A DNA stretch of 64,000 nucleotides from JAAFJU01 sp043764895 (GCA_043764895.1 JAYUJY010000064.1:1-64000), one strand, 5' to 3'; shown: positions 1 to 8,916, counted from the first letter of the stretch. The notes: a model not told the origin generated them from the letters alone. Translations and numbers: made by a program.

Positions 1-1407
1 GTGCCGATCGAATCAAAAGATCAGGTCCGCATTGGGGCAAAGGGCGAATTTCCAAAGGTCAAAAAACTCACCGATCGCACCATTGAATTCACCTTTCCAG
101 AACCCTTCTCGCCCTTTCTCCACACGACTACGGGTGGACGCACAGGTTCAGTTGCGATCTTGCCGAAACATAAGCTGGCGGCAACCTTGAAGACCCTCGA
201 CAAGAACGGCAATCCCAAATTTATCACCCATTGGGGCACCGATACAAAGCCGAATGACGTGGTGGTTAACGGTCCGTACCAAATCGAAAGTTACTTAACT
301 GGACAGCGATTAGTGTTCAAACGGAATCCCTACTATTGGCGAAAAGGATTGCAGGGTGAATCACTACCGAAATTCGATCGTATCATCTGGTCTGTCATTG
401 AAAATCAAGATACGCAATTGCTAAAGTTTCGATCGAATGACCTTGATGTGATGGGCGATTCACGTCCACTGAAAGCCGAATACTACGCGCTTTTGAAACA
501 GGAAGAACAACGCGGCAACTTCAAAGTAATGGACGGTGGACCGTGGTCTGGCGTGCTGCAATTTGTATTCAATCTGAGTACGGCCAAGAACAGCAGCGGG
601 AAACCCTTTGTCGAACCCAAGAAAGCACGCTGGTTCAACAACAAAGCCTTCAGAAAAGCGATCGCCTACAGCATCAACAAAGAACGCATCAACACCAACA
701 TCTTTCGTGGCGTGGGCGTGATTCAGCATTCGCCTATTTCTGTCCAAAGCCCATTCTTTTATTCGCCAAAGCAAGGGTTGAAGGTGTATGACTACAATCT
801 CAACAAAGCAAAGGAGTTACTAAAAGCAGCGGGGTTTACTTACAAAGGCAATGAACTGTTCGACGATCAAAACAACCGCGTCGAGTTTAATCTAACAACG
901 AATGCGAATAACCTAGTTCGAGTCGCGATCGGGTCTCAAGTCAAACAAGATCTCGAAAAAATTGGAATTAAGCTCAATTTCCAAGTCGTAAACTTCAGCG
1001 TCCTAGTCGAAAAAATTAACGGTTCACGGGACTGGGATACGCACATGATCGGCTTTGAGGGTGGAGTAGAGCCGCATCTCGTCTCGAATCTTTGGCTCAC
1101 AGGGGGCGGATCACATTCGTTTAATCTCAAGCAGCAACCAGGACAACCTACCATTCAAGACTACGCACCCAAGCCCTTTGAAGTAGAAATCGATCACTTA
1201 TTTCAAGACGGAGCACGCGAGTTTGACACTGCTAAACGACGGGCCATTTATGTCAAGTTCCAGCAGCTTGTTCAAGAAGAACTGCCCATTATTCATATGG
1301 TAAACGATCGCGCTTTCATGGTCGTGCGCAATGATATTCAAGGCGTGGATTATAATGGATTGCCCTTCTGGGGACTGTGGAATATTGATGAGGTTTATCG
1401 CAAATGA
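1..1407 (+). CDS. Peptide-type ABC transporter substrate-binding protein (SBP_bac_5), 5'-truncated by window
   Basis: The reading frame is open to the first base of the window, so the true start lies upstream and only about 468 C-terminal residues are seen; family members are usually 500-600 aa. The fragment has the family 5 solute-binding layout: a segment on reaching the bound state (VVVNGPYQIESYLTGQRLVF), an NPYYW motif typical of the family, and a C-terminal lobe with FRKAIAYSINKERI. Family 5 proteins bind oligopeptides, dipeptides or nickel outside the membrane and deliver them to OppBC/DppBC-type permeases. A DppC-like permease is encoded at 4253, separated from this gene by unrelated genes, so partnership is only inferred. 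The stop codon overlaps the larB start (ATGA). Substrate unknown. Confidence 0.88.
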   Translation: MPIESKDQVRIGAKGEFPKVKKLTDRTIEFTFPEPFSPFLHTTTGGRTGSVAILPKHKLAATLKTLDKNGNPKFITHWGTDTKPNDVVVNGPYQIESYLTGQRLVFKRNPYYWRKGLQGESLPKFDRIIWSVIENQDTQLLKFRSNDLDVMGDSRPLKAEYYALLKQEEQRGNFKVMDGGPWSGVLQFVFNLSTAKNSSGKPFVEPKKARWFNNKAFRKAIAYSINKERINTNIFRGVGVIQHSPISVQSPFFYSPKQGLKVYDYNLNKAKELLKAAGFTYKGNELFDDQNNRVEFNLTTNANNLVRVAIGSQVKQDLEKIGIKLNFQVVNFSVLVEKINGSRDWDTHMIGFEGGVEPHLVSNLWLTGGGSHSFNLKQQPGQPTIQDYAPKPFEVEIDHLFQDGAREFDTAKRRAIYVKFQQLVQEELPIIHMVNDRAFMVVRNDIQGVDYNGLPFWGLWNIDEVYRK

Positions 1408-2171
1408 CAACGCCCGACTATCTTCGATCGCTGTTGAAATCTGTTGCCACGGGAGATCTGAGTCCCGATGCTGCTTTTGAGAATTTGAAGGATTTAAATT
1501 TTGAAAAAGTAGGCGATTTTGCCCATGTTGATCACCACCGGGCACTGAGAACTGGATTTCCTGAAGTGATTTGGGGACCGGGAAAAACGCCCGATCAAAT
1601 TTCGCAGATCATGGAATCCATGCGCAACCGATCGCAAACGATTATGGCAACGCGAATTGATTCAGCAACGTTTGATGCAATCAAATTACGATCGCCGGAT
1701 GTCATCTATTTCGATCGGGCTAGAATATGTGCGTTGCGCGGTTGTGAATTGCCAGCGCGATCGGGCGTGATTACGATTTTGACTGCTGGAACAGCCGATG
1801 TCCCGGTTGCGGAAGAAGCGGCTGTAACGGCAGAACTGTCTGGCTTTGAGGTCCGCCGATTGTGGGACGTGGGTGTAGCCGGAATTCATCGATTGCTCGC
1901 CCAACGCCATGTCATTGATGATGCAGAAGTCTTAATTGTCGTAGCCGGAATGGAGGGTGCCTTGCCCAGTGTCGTCGGTGGGTTAGCCGATTGTCCCGTG
2001 ATCGCGGTGCCGACCAGTATTGGGTATGGAGCGAGCTTTGAGGGGTTAGCAGCCTTACTTGGAATGTTGAATTCCTGCGCATCGGGCATTGGCGTCGTCA
2101 ATATTGATAACGGGTTTGGGGCAGCTATGCTCGCGATGCAGATTCTTCGGGTAAGACAAGTTAAAAGTTAG
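1404..2171 (+). CDS. larB: LarB, nickel-pincer cofactor biosynthesis protein (AIR carboxylase-like)
   Basis: A 255-aa protein with a short N-terminal helical region and a C-terminal PurE-like domain. The C-terminal part carries the glycine-rich LarB segments ITILTAGTADVPVAEEA, WDVGVAGIHRLL, VAGMEGALPSVVGGL and the PTSIGYGASFEGLAALL block. LarB carboxylates and hydrolyses nicotinic acid adenine dinucleotide, the first step of the nickel-pincer nucleotide cofactor of lactate racemase and related enzymes. Many cyanobacteria carry larB without a neighbouring larC/larE, as here. The ATG overlaps the upstream ABC-protein stop by 4 nt, which suggests translational coupling. The link to a family 5 binding protein, some of which bind nickel, is suggestive but not proof of a nickel role. 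Confidence 0.92.
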   Translation: MTTPDYLRSLLKSVATGDLSPDAAFENLKDLNFEKVGDFAHVDHHRALRTGFPEVIWGPGKTPDQISQIMESMRNRSQTIMATRIDSATFDAIKLRSPDVIYFDRARICALRGCELPARSGVITILTAGTADVPVAEEAAVTAELSGFEVRRLWDVGVAGIHRLLAQRHVIDDAEVLIVVAGMEGALPSVVGGLADCPVIAVPTSIGYGASFEGLAALLGMLNSCASGIGVVNIDNGFGAAMLAMQILRVRQVKS

Positions 2172-2265
2172 GAGATTTGACTCGATCGAGAAATGAATCT
2201 ACCGGAGGCCTCTTGGCCCCAATTCTGGGGGAGCAAGAAATTCCGAAGCACCCAGAATTGGGAGG
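2172..2265. repeat. Inverted repeat downstream of larB (possible terminator)
   Basis: This non-coding stretch holds two arms around positions 2218-2229 (CCAATTCTGGGG core) and 2250-2262 (CCCAGAATTGGG) that can pair into a hairpin about 20 nt apart. It lies just after larB and just before the dispersed element at 2266. A role as transcription terminator is plausible but there is no T-run. Confidence 0.4.
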
Positions 2266-2471
2266 CTAGTATCACGCTGCGTAAATAAGCCAGGTATGTA
2301 GAACCTCTTCGTTGGGTTTGGGGCACGGCGTGCCATGCCCCTACAGATCCGGGTTCCAGAGAACGTAGGGGCACGGCTTGCCGTGCCCAAAGCGCAACGA
2401 AGAATGGATCAATATGTCTGATTGTTTGGATTGTTTGCAATACTAGGCTTACTTACGCCGCATAGTATTAG
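2266..2471 (+). mobile_element. MITE-like dispersed palindromic element, full copy 1
   Basis: A 206-bp copy bounded by CTAG at the left and TTAG at the right. Terminal inverted repeats read CTAGTAtCAcGCtGCGTAAA on the left and the complement of TTACGCCGCATAGTATTAG on the right. Inside lies a large palindrome around GGGGCACGGCGTGCCATGCC and its complement (GTAGGGGCACGGC). The left arm has the GGTATgtAGAACCTCTTCG version and the right arm the longer GATTGTTTGCAATACT version, which defines its orientation. It contains no credible gene. It lies between the convergent genes larB and the DUF760 gene. Confidence 0.75.
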
Positions 2472-2640
2472 TGGGCCTCGGTAATCTTATTCCTGGGAAC
2501 TGCCTAATCGGTTTCAACAGTCGAATGACCGTAGTCCTAGCAGATGCACAAATCACTATTCATCCGCTAGGACTTTTCCTAGGTCACAGACTTTCTATCC
2601 TATCCACACACCCAAAACTTACGTTGAGAATGTCAGATTT

Positions 2641-2955
2641 CTAATCCTCGGAGAGTGAGCTTTCTAAAGCTAGGCGTTGCTCGGCGTTGCGCAAAAAATA
2701 CCCGCTCATCATTGCAGAGGCCATCAGGCGTCCGAGGTGATCCCGGCTAGTGGCGATCGTGACATCAAATCCTTCGCTGGGCAGACCGCCAAGCAATCCT
2801 GAAATATTGCGTTCCATAACCTGAAGCACCTCTGGCGACCCTGGACGGGAGAGCTGTGCAATGGTGTCAGGATTCATGCTCTGGACGTATTTCCAAAATA
2901 CATCTGGTTCATTATTGGATGTGTTGAAATTAGGGATGTGGATAGCATCGTTCAC
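2641..2955 (-). CDS. DUF760 family cyanobacterial protein
   Basis: A small acidic protein (about 104 aa from the GTG at 2955). It contains the segment FWKYVQSMNPDTIAQLSRP followed by EVLQVMERNISGLLGGLP and a block ending in RDHLGRLMASAMMSGYFLRN, which I recognise as the DUF760 family of cyanobacteria and plastids; its function is not established. An upstream in-frame TTG at 2976 would add seven residues, but a GGAG motif eight bases before the GTG favours 2955. It is convergent with larB and separated from it by a dispersed repeat. It has no recognisable catalytic motif. Confidence 0.8.
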   Translation of the reverse strand: MNDAIHIPNFNTSNNEPDVFWKYVQSMNPDTIAQLSRPGSPEVLQVMERNISGLLGGLPSEGFDVTIATSRDHLGRLMASAMMSGYFLRNAEQRLALESSLSED

Positions 2956-3109
2956 GGGAGATTCTCCAAAATTCAAGATTAAGAGTAGCGATTTGTTCGA
3001 TGAACTTAATGTAACAACTGACTTCCGATCGCGCCCAGTGGGTGAACCGAACGGCTAAGGAGAGGTTTTACGGCACGAAAGTCGCCACAACTTATTGTTC
3101 AACCTTAAA

Positions 3110-3180
3110 AGCGGGTAGCGAGAATCGAACTCGCAACTAAAGCATGGGAAGCTTTCATTTTGCCACTAAACTATACCCGC
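3110..3180 (-). tRNA. tRNA-Gly (CCC anticodon)
   Basis: Read on the minus strand, the 7-bp acceptor stem GCGGGTA pairs with TACCCGC, with a T discriminator. The D-arm is TAGTTTAGTGG. The anticodon arm AAAGC-TTCCCAT-GCTTT gives anticodon CCC, decoding GGG glycine codons. The T-arm contains GTTCGATTC. The CCA end is not encoded. Total length is 71 nt, which fits tRNA-Gly. Confidence 0.93.
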
Positions 3181-3331
3181 ATTAATCTTAGTATAGGCCA
3201 TGATGGCGCACATCGGATCATTTTTTGGGTCAAGTTTTGGGTTACGTCTCCTTCCTAAATTTTTTAGAAAGAGTCTTATCTTCCTCAGAACAGGGCACAA
3301 TGAGATATCCGATCGCCATTTGCTCACTGGA

Positions 3332-4192
3332 ATGTTTAACGCAACTGAGTTACTAATTGATGACTTTGTCCGCATCCTGCGGGAAGGCTACCATCGAACC
3401 TACGGTGCGCTGAGGTCCGACTACGAAGAGATTATCGGCTGGGTCGGCGCAATGGCCATGGAAAATGTCGCCAATAGCGATGCCCTGTACCACAATGTCG
3501 AGCACTCGATTCTAGTGGCCTTGGTGGGGCAGGAGCTACTGCGCGGAAAACATATCCGAGAGGGCGGCGTGTCCTGCGATGACTGGCTTCACTTTATTAT
3601 TTCGCTGGTGTGTCATGACATTGGCTATGTCAAAGGCGTCTGTCGTCAGGACCGGGATGGCTGCTACGCGACAGGGATTGGCAATGAGATGATTAAGCTG
3701 ACACCCGGTGCGACCGATGCGGGGTTAACGCCTTACCATGTCGATCGCGCCAAGCTATTTATTGATGAACGGTTTGGGAATCATCCCTTCATTGATGCCG
3801 ATCGGATTAAGCAAAATATCGAGCTGACCCGATTCCCGGTGCCGTCTGAAGATGATCATCAGAGCACCAATGACTATCCTGGATTAATCCGGGCCTCGGA
3901 CTTAATCGGGCAACTCAGCGACCCGCGCTACCTGAAGAAAATCAGTGCTCTCTTTTATGAGTTTGAAGAGACGGGCGTCAATAAAATGCTGGGCTACCAG
4001 AATCCAGGAGATCTCCGGCTGAACTATCCAAAATTTTATTGGCAGGGCGTATACCCTTATATCCAGGATGGATTGCGCTATCTATCGGTGACGCAGCAAG
4101 GCAAGCAGATTATTGCGAACCTGTACTCCAACGTCTTTGTGGTGGAGCACGCAGATTTTGAGGAGCTTTGGCAGTTGCATGTAGATATGTAA
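3332..4192 (+). CDS. HD-domain metal-dependent phosphohydrolase-like protein
   Basis: About 286 aa from the ATG at 3332 (MFNATELL). An in-frame ATG pair at 3200 would add 44 residues of low-complexity, poorly typical sequence close to the tRNA, so the later start is preferred. The protein shows an HD-superfamily signature: YHNVEHSILVALVGQ supplies the first histidines and VCHDIGYVKGVCR the HD pair. This matches a cyanobacterial family annotated as HD-like metalloproteins of unknown substrate. HD proteins hydrolyse phosphate esters, often of nucleotides, but nothing here identifies the substrate. It stands alone in a short transcription unit after tRNA-Gly on the opposite strand. Confidence 0.82.
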   Translation: MFNATELLIDDFVRILREGYHRTYGALRSDYEEIIGWVGAMAMENVANSDALYHNVEHSILVALVGQELLRGKHIREGGVSCDDWLHFIISLVCHDIGYVKGVCRQDRDGCYATGIGNEMIKLTPGATDAGLTPYHVDRAKLFIDERFGNHPFIDADRIKQNIELTRFPVPSEDDHQSTNDYPGLIRASDLIGQLSDPRYLKKISALFYEFEETGVNKMLGYQNPGDLRLNYPKFYWQGVYPYIQDGLRYLSVTQQGKQIIANLYSNVFVVEHADFEELWQLHVDM

Positions 4193-4252
4193 CCTGTGGG
4201 ATGGTGACACTGTAGGATAGTCACACCTCTGAATGTGTAAGTTGGGATCGCT

Positions 4253-5338
4253 ATGGATTGGTGGAAACGGTTAAAGGAAAGCGGTCTAGCTCGCTGGGGC
4301 GGCGCGATTTTGGCGGTGCTTTATGCGGTGGCTCTTTTCGCAGAGTTTGTATCCCCGTACGATCCCTATGAGTCGCAGTTAGATGGCGCACTGCTACCGC
4401 CGACTGCGATTTACTGGCGTGATGCCTCAGCACAAAAACAATGGCTCGGTCCTCACGTCTATCCGACGACTCAAGGTGCGATCGATATTGAGACTGGATC
4501 GCGCGCAGTCAAGGTAAATGTCAAGGCTCCTGCTCGGTTGAAGCTTTTTGTCTCCGGTTTTGAGTACAAATTTCTGGGGTTGATTCCCTGCAACTGGCAT
4601 CTCTTTGGCACCGACGATCGCCCCGGTCCCAAAGCCTATATCAATCTTCTGGGTACGGATGAGCAGGCGCGGGATCAGTTCAGTCGCTTAGTGTATGGCA
4701 GTCGGGTGAGCTTGTTTATTGGACTGTTGGGAATTGCAATTTCGTTTCCGCTAGGGATGTTGGTGGGCGGAATTGCGGGCTATTTTGGCGGGTGGGTGGA
4801 TGGAATTCTGATGCGCTTTGTGGAAGTGCTGATGACGATTCCCGATATCTATCTTTTGATTTCCCTCGCGGCGGTGCTGCCTCCGGGATTGAATAGTGCG
4901 CAGCGGTTTTTGTTGGTGACGGTGATTACGTCTTTTGTGCGGTGGGCCGGACTGGCTCGGGTGATTCGAGGGCAGGTGTTGTCCATTAAGGAACGCGAGT
5001 TTGTGCAGGCGGCGAAAGTGATGGGTGGACAGCCGCTTTATATTATTCTGCGTCATGTGCTGCCTCAAACGGCGACCTATGTGATTATTTCGGCGACGTT
5101 GACGATTCCAAGTTTTATTGTTGCGGAAGCGATTTTAAGCTTGATTGGGCTTGGAATTCAACAACCCGATCCGTCTTGGGGAAATATGCTTTCACTAGCG
5201 ACGAATGCGTCGATTTTGGTGCTTCAGCCTTGGCTGGTGGCGGCTCCGGCTGGGCTGATGATTTTGACGGTGCTGGCGTTTAATTTGCTCGGCGATGGGC
5301 TGCGGGATGTGTTAGACCCCCGAGGCTCGGAGCGGTAA
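4253..5338 (+). CDS. DppC/OppC-type ABC transporter permease
   Basis: A 361-aa integral membrane protein with one N-terminal membrane segment (GGAILAVLYAVALFAEFV), a soluble loop of about 110 residues, then the binding-protein-dependent permease domain with about five membrane segments. The EAA loop that contacts the ATPase is visible as EFVQAAKVMGGQPLYIILRH, and the GLG/QQPDPSWGNML block is typical of the DppC subgroup. The permease would pair with a DppB-type subunit, ATPases and a family 5 binding protein; only a binding protein (at 1-1407) is seen here. The long loop after the first membrane segment is common in cyanobacterial homologues, as far as I recall. Confidence 0.88.
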   Translation: MDWWKRLKESGLARWGGAILAVLYAVALFAEFVSPYDPYESQLDGALLPPTAIYWRDASAQKQWLGPHVYPTTQGAIDIETGSRAVKVNVKAPARLKLFVSGFEYKFLGLIPCNWHLFGTDDRPGPKAYINLLGTDEQARDQFSRLVYGSRVSLFIGLLGIAISFPLGMLVGGIAGYFGGWVDGILMRFVEVLMTIPDIYLLISLAAVLPPGLNSAQRFLLVTVITSFVRWAGLARVIRGQVLSIKEREFVQAAKVMGGQPLYIILRHVLPQTATYVIISATLTIPSFIVAEAILSLIGLGIQQPDPSWGNMLSLATNASILVLQPWLVAAPAGLMILTVLAFNLLGDGLRDVLDPRGSER

Positions 5339-5402
5339 TTGAAGCCATTTTGAAAAGCTCTGTTAGAATGTTTGCACTACTTTGGGTCTATGCAGAACCT
5401 TC

Positions 5403-6248
5403 ATGGCTACATCCCTTGCCCGTGACGCGGTTTCTTTTTTGATTGACCTTGCTGAGAAGGGTGAAATCGATCCTTGGGATGTCAAAGTGATCGATGTGAT
5501 CGATCGCTTCTTAGCCGAGTTAAACCCGTTTACCGCCACTCACCGAACGCAGTATGAATCCACCTTGTCCCAATCGGGTCAAGCATTTTTGTATGCGTCG
5601 ATGTTGATTCTACTGAAGGCTGATAATCTGGTCGATCGCGATCGCTTTGAACCCGTTGAAGACGAGTTTGTTGAGGAAGACTTTGAGAGTGAGCGAGCAC
5701 TCCCGGCTCACCTAGAACGCCAAATCCGTCGCCGTGCGGTCGCCCATCCCCCTCAGCGACGGCGAGTGACCTTGCAAGAACTGATTAATCAACTTGAAGT
5801 GATTGCAGCGGCGATCGAAGACAATGGTTCTCGGTCTCGGGTGAAGGCACGTCGGGCACGTCCGCAGTCGAGATCTCAGGCGATTCGGACGATCGCTCAG
5901 TTGGCGCACCAGGAAAACCTGACGGAAATGGCGGTGATGCTGGAAGAATTTTTCTCTAGCCATTGGGATGAGCTGTCAGCAGGCAATGATTGGATTGACT
6001 TTAATCTATTGTTAGAGTTTTGGATGGCGACGCGGGCGCAAGAGGAACCCGATGCTCATCGACATATTGTTACCGATGAGCGGACCCATGAAAAAGTGGG
6101 CGTTTTTTGGGCGCTGTTACTGCTGAGTTCGCAAAATAAAGTTGAGCTTTCCCAGGAAAATTTCTATCAGGACCTAAAGGTGAAGACGGTCCTGTCGTTA
6201 AAAACGCTAAAAATTGACGAATTAGCGGCGATCGCTCTCTCAGACTGA
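5403..6248 (+). CDS. scpA: ScpA, segregation and condensation protein A
   Basis: About 281 aa from the ATG at 5403 (MATSLARDAV); an upstream in-frame TTG at 5382 is less likely. The N-terminus carries the ScpA pattern in which a hydrophobic helix is followed by KGEIDPWDVKVIDVIDRFL. The middle is charged and likely unstructured (RRRAVAHPPQRRR), and the C-terminus has the winged-helix segment FWALLLLSSQNKVELSQENFYQDL. ScpA is the kleisin subunit that links SMC heads and works with ScpB in chromosome condensation and segregation. Only scpA is here; smc and scpB must be elsewhere. It follows the permease gene by 64 bp and could be co-transcribed. Confidence 0.9.
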   Translation: MATSLARDAVSFLIDLAEKGEIDPWDVKVIDVIDRFLAELNPFTATHRTQYESTLSQSGQAFLYASMLILLKADNLVDRDRFEPVEDEFVEEDFESERALPAHLERQIRRRAVAHPPQRRRVTLQELINQLEVIAAAIEDNGSRSRVKARRARPQSRSQAIRTIAQLAHQENLTEMAVMLEEFFSSHWDELSAGNDWIDFNLLLEFWMATRAQEEPDAHRHIVTDERTHEKVGVFWALLLLSSQNKVELSQENFYQDLKVKTVLSLKTLKIDELAAIALSD

Positions 6249-6422
6249 GTTTTCAATCTAATTTAAGAACATTAAAATCAGGAAGAGTAAAATCTGATGA
6301 TTAAGCCGGGTATTCTAAGATTACTTAAAGAACTCTTGAGGAAGAGATGAAGATTCTTTCTTAGGAGTAATCTTGGTTATGCTAATTATCATCGAAATGA
6401 TCTGCGGATAGAGAGTAAGTCT

Positions 6423-7601
6423 ATGAAAGCCATGATTCTGGCAGCGGGTAAAGGTACTCGCGTGCGCCCCATCACGTACACCATTCCAAAACCCATGATT
6501 CCCATCCTGCAAAAGCCAGTGATGGAATTTTTACTTGAATTGCTGAAACAGCACGGGTTTGATCAGATCATGGTCAACGTCAGCCACCTTGCTAAGGAAA
6601 TTGAAGACTATTTCCGCGACGGGCAACGTTTTGGCGTGGAAATCGGGTACTCTTTTGAGGGCCGTATTGCGGACGGAGAACTGCTGGGTGAAGCCGTAGG
6701 CTCTGCTGGCGGAATGAAGCGCATTCAGGATTTCAACCCGTTTTTTGACGATACCTTTGTGGTGCTGTGCGGGGATGCGTTGATCGATCTCGATCTTACC
6801 GAGGCCGTTCGCTGGCACCGGGAGAAGGGTGCGATCGCTACCATTATTATGAAGACCGTTCCGCGCGAGGAGGTGCCTAGCTATGGTGTCGTCGTGACGG
6901 ATGAGACGGGCAAAATCACCGCGTTTCAGGAGAAGCCTACCGTTGAGGAGGCGCTCAGTACGACGATTAATACCGGGATTTATATTTTCGAGCCAGAAAT
7001 TTTGAACTATATTCCCTCAGGACAAGAATTTGATATTGGGGGCGATTTATTTCCGAAGCTGGTGGAAATGGGCGCTGAGTTTTATGGGTTGCCCATGGAC
7101 TTTGAGTGGGTCGATATTGGGAAGGTGCCGGACTACTGGCACGCCATTCGATCGGTGCTGAAGGGCGATGTCAAAAATGTGTCGGTTCCGGGCAAGGAAG
7201 TCAAACCGGGCGTTTATACCGGGCTAAATGTGTCGGTGAACTGGGATAAGGTGGATATTCAGGGTCCGGTGTACATTGGCGCGATGACCTGCATTGAAGA
7301 CGGCGCGACTATTATCGGTCCGGCGATGATCGGCCAAAACTGCCGGATTTGCAGTGGCGCAACGGTGGATAACAGCGTGATTTTTGACTACTCGCGCCTA
7401 GGGTCCGGCGTGCGGCTAGTCGATAAGCTGGTCTTTGGTCGGTACTGTGTGGACAAAACTGGGGCCACCATTGACGTCCAGGCGGCGTCTCTGGACTGGC
7501 TCATTACTGATACCCGACAGGCGATGCCGACGGACCAGTCGGTGGAGCATAAGGCTATTGCACAGTTGCTGGGCAAGCAGGACATGGCGGTGATCGGATA
7601 G
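6423..7601 (+). CDS. NDP-sugar pyrophosphorylase (mannose-1-phosphate guanylyltransferase-like)
   Basis: A 392-aa protein starting MKAMILAAGKGTRVRPITYT, the nucleotide-binding signature of sugar-1-phosphate nucleotidyltransferases, followed by IPKPMIPI. CGDALIDLDL is the metal-binding Asp region and EWVDIGKVPDYW closes the catalytic domain at about residue 240. The last 130 residues form hexapeptide-repeat-like coils (GPVYIGAMTCIEDGATIIGP). It makes an activated sugar (NDP-hexose) for polysaccharide or glycan synthesis; whether GTP or dTTP is used cannot be read from the sequence. It lacks the long phosphomannomutase-like extension seen in some cyanobacterial relatives. A strong terminator follows. 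Confidence 0.88.
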   Translation: MKAMILAAGKGTRVRPITYTIPKPMIPILQKPVMEFLLELLKQHGFDQIMVNVSHLAKEIEDYFRDGQRFGVEIGYSFEGRIADGELLGEAVGSAGGMKRIQDFNPFFDDTFVVLCGDALIDLDLTEAVRWHREKGAIATIIMKTVPREEVPSYGVVVTDETGKITAFQEKPTVEEALSTTINTGIYIFEPEILNYIPSGQEFDIGGDLFPKLVEMGAEFYGLPMDFEWVDIGKVPDYWHAIRSVLKGDVKNVSVPGKEVKPGVYTGLNVSVNWDKVDIQGPVYIGAMTCIEDGATIIGPAMIGQNCRICSGATVDNSVIFDYSRLGSGVRLVDKLVFGRYCVDKTGATIDVQAASLDWLITDTRQAMPTDQSVEHKAIAQLLGKQDMAVIG

Positions 7602-7635
7602 AGCCAACCCCCAAACGTTAAATTTTATCGAGTAG

Positions 7636-7660
7636 AGCGGGCCGATCGGCCCGCTTTTTT
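7636..7660 (+). terminator. Rho-independent terminator after the nucleotidyltransferase gene
   Basis: AGCGGGCC-GATC-GGCCCGCT forms a perfect GC-rich 8-bp stem with a four-base loop and runs into TTTTTT. It lies 35 bp after the stop codon and separates this gene from the ocp operon. Confidence 0.92.
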
Positions 7661-7806
7661 GTGCATTGGGTCGATTATGAATTTTAATTTACATTGCTTA
7701 ATAATTCGTGATAAGTTTAGTTTGGCGTGGAACAGTATTGCTGACAAAATGAGTTAAGTCTTTTTTTGAGACCGTTGAAAACATTAACTTTGAGGTAGAT
7801 TGCTAC

Positions 7807-8766
7807 ATGGCTATTACGATTAATGAAGCGCGTAACATTTTTCCAGGTACGATGGCTGCCGATGCAGTTCCCGCTACGACTGCTCGTTTTAGGCAGCTCA
7901 GCGTTGAGGATCAATTGGCCTTGATCTGGTTCGCTTACCTTGAAATGGGTTCGACCATTACGATCGCGGCTCCGGGCGCGGCAAACATGCAGTTTGCTGA
8001 ATCGACCTTGACCCAGATTGTCCAAATGAATTTCCGCGAGCAGTCCCAGATCATGTGTGATCTGGCTAACAATGAAGACAACCCGATTTGCCGGACCTAC
8101 GCAACGTGGTCGGTCAATATCAAACTCGGCTTTTGGTATCGTCTCGGCGAGCTGATGGAAGAGGGAAAGATTGCACCCATTCCGGCGGGCTACAAGCTTT
8201 CTGCCAATGCTGCATCGGTATTGACGAGCATTCAAGGGCTTGAGCAAGGTCAGCAGATTACGGTATTGCGTAATTCTGTTGTAGACATGGGGTTTGATAC
8301 CTCCAAATTAGGGAGCTACAGTCGGGTTTCTGAGCCTGTGTTGGTTCCTGTTGCGATGGCCGATCGCAAATTGGTGACGATCGAGGGGATTGATAATCCG
8401 GCAATCTTGGACTACATGAACAACATGAACGCCAATGATTTCGATGCGTTGATCGAGCTATTTGCTAATGACGGTGCGCTTCAGCCTCCGTTCCAGAAAC
8501 CGATCGTGGGCCGGGATGCGGTGCTGCGGTTTTTCCGTGAGGACTGTCAGAATTTGAAGCTGATTCCAGAGCGCGGTGTGGCTGAATCTGCGGATGATGG
8601 TTACACTCAATTTAAGGTAACGGGTAAAGTTCAAACGCCTTGGTTTGGAGCGGCGGTTGGGATGAATATGGCTTGGCGGTTCTTGGTCGGGCCTGATAAT
8701 AAGATCTTTTTTGTGGCGATCGATCTTCTAGCCTCTCCGAAGGAATTGTTGAACTTTGTTCGATAA
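7807..8766 (+). CDS. ocp: Orange carotenoid protein (OCP)
   Basis: A 319-aa full-length OCP. Residues 1-165 form the helical carotenoid-binding domain (IWFAYLEMG with the tyrosine and LGFWYRLGE with the tryptophan that clamp the carotenoid, and VLRNSVVDMG with the arginine that contacts the phycobilisome and the other domain). After a linker, residues 195-319 form the NTF2-like domain: DYMNNMNANDFDALIELF carries the ketocarotenoid-binding tyrosine and TPWFG the conserved tryptophan. Blue-green light converts OCP to a red form that quenches phycobilisome excitation. Similarity to the Synechocystis protein is high along the whole length, so the OCP1 type is likely. It heads the ocp-crtW-frp block. 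Confidence 0.97.
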   Translation: MAITINEARNIFPGTMAADAVPATTARFRQLSVEDQLALIWFAYLEMGSTITIAAPGAANMQFAESTLTQIVQMNFREQSQIMCDLANNEDNPICRTYATWSVNIKLGFWYRLGELMEEGKIAPIPAGYKLSANAASVLTSIQGLEQGQQITVLRNSVVDMGFDTSKLGSYSRVSEPVLVPVAMADRKLVTIEGIDNPAILDYMNNMNANDFDALIELFANDGALQPPFQKPIVGRDAVLRFFREDCQNLKLIPERGVAESADDGYTQFKVTGKVQTPWFGAAVGMNMAWRFLVGPDNKIFFVAIDLLASPKELLNFVR

Positions 8767-8798
8767 ACGTCTGCGGTGATGGGTGGTCTGATGGAGTT

Positions 8799-8823
8799 GA
8801 TGCGTTGCTTCGCGTAACGCATC
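8799..8823. repeat. Short hairpin between ocp and crtW (REP-like)
   Basis: GATGCGTT and AACGCATC form an 8-bp stem around a nine-base loop, followed by CTACG. Similar GATGCGTT...AACGCATCCTACG hairpins recur in many cyanobacterial genomes, from memory. Here it may limit read-through or stabilise ocp mRNA relative to crtW. Confidence 0.6.
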
Positions 8824-8916
8824 CTACGTCGGATTTTGGGGATGGATTTGGGATGGGGTTGAAATGGCCCTTTTGGGGATCTTTTCGGGTTCAAACTTTT
8901 TGAGAGGTTGGCTTGG

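Noticed and set aside
7717..8247. 176-aa minus-strand ORF opposite ocp
   Set aside because: Antisense shadow of the carotenoid-binding domain.
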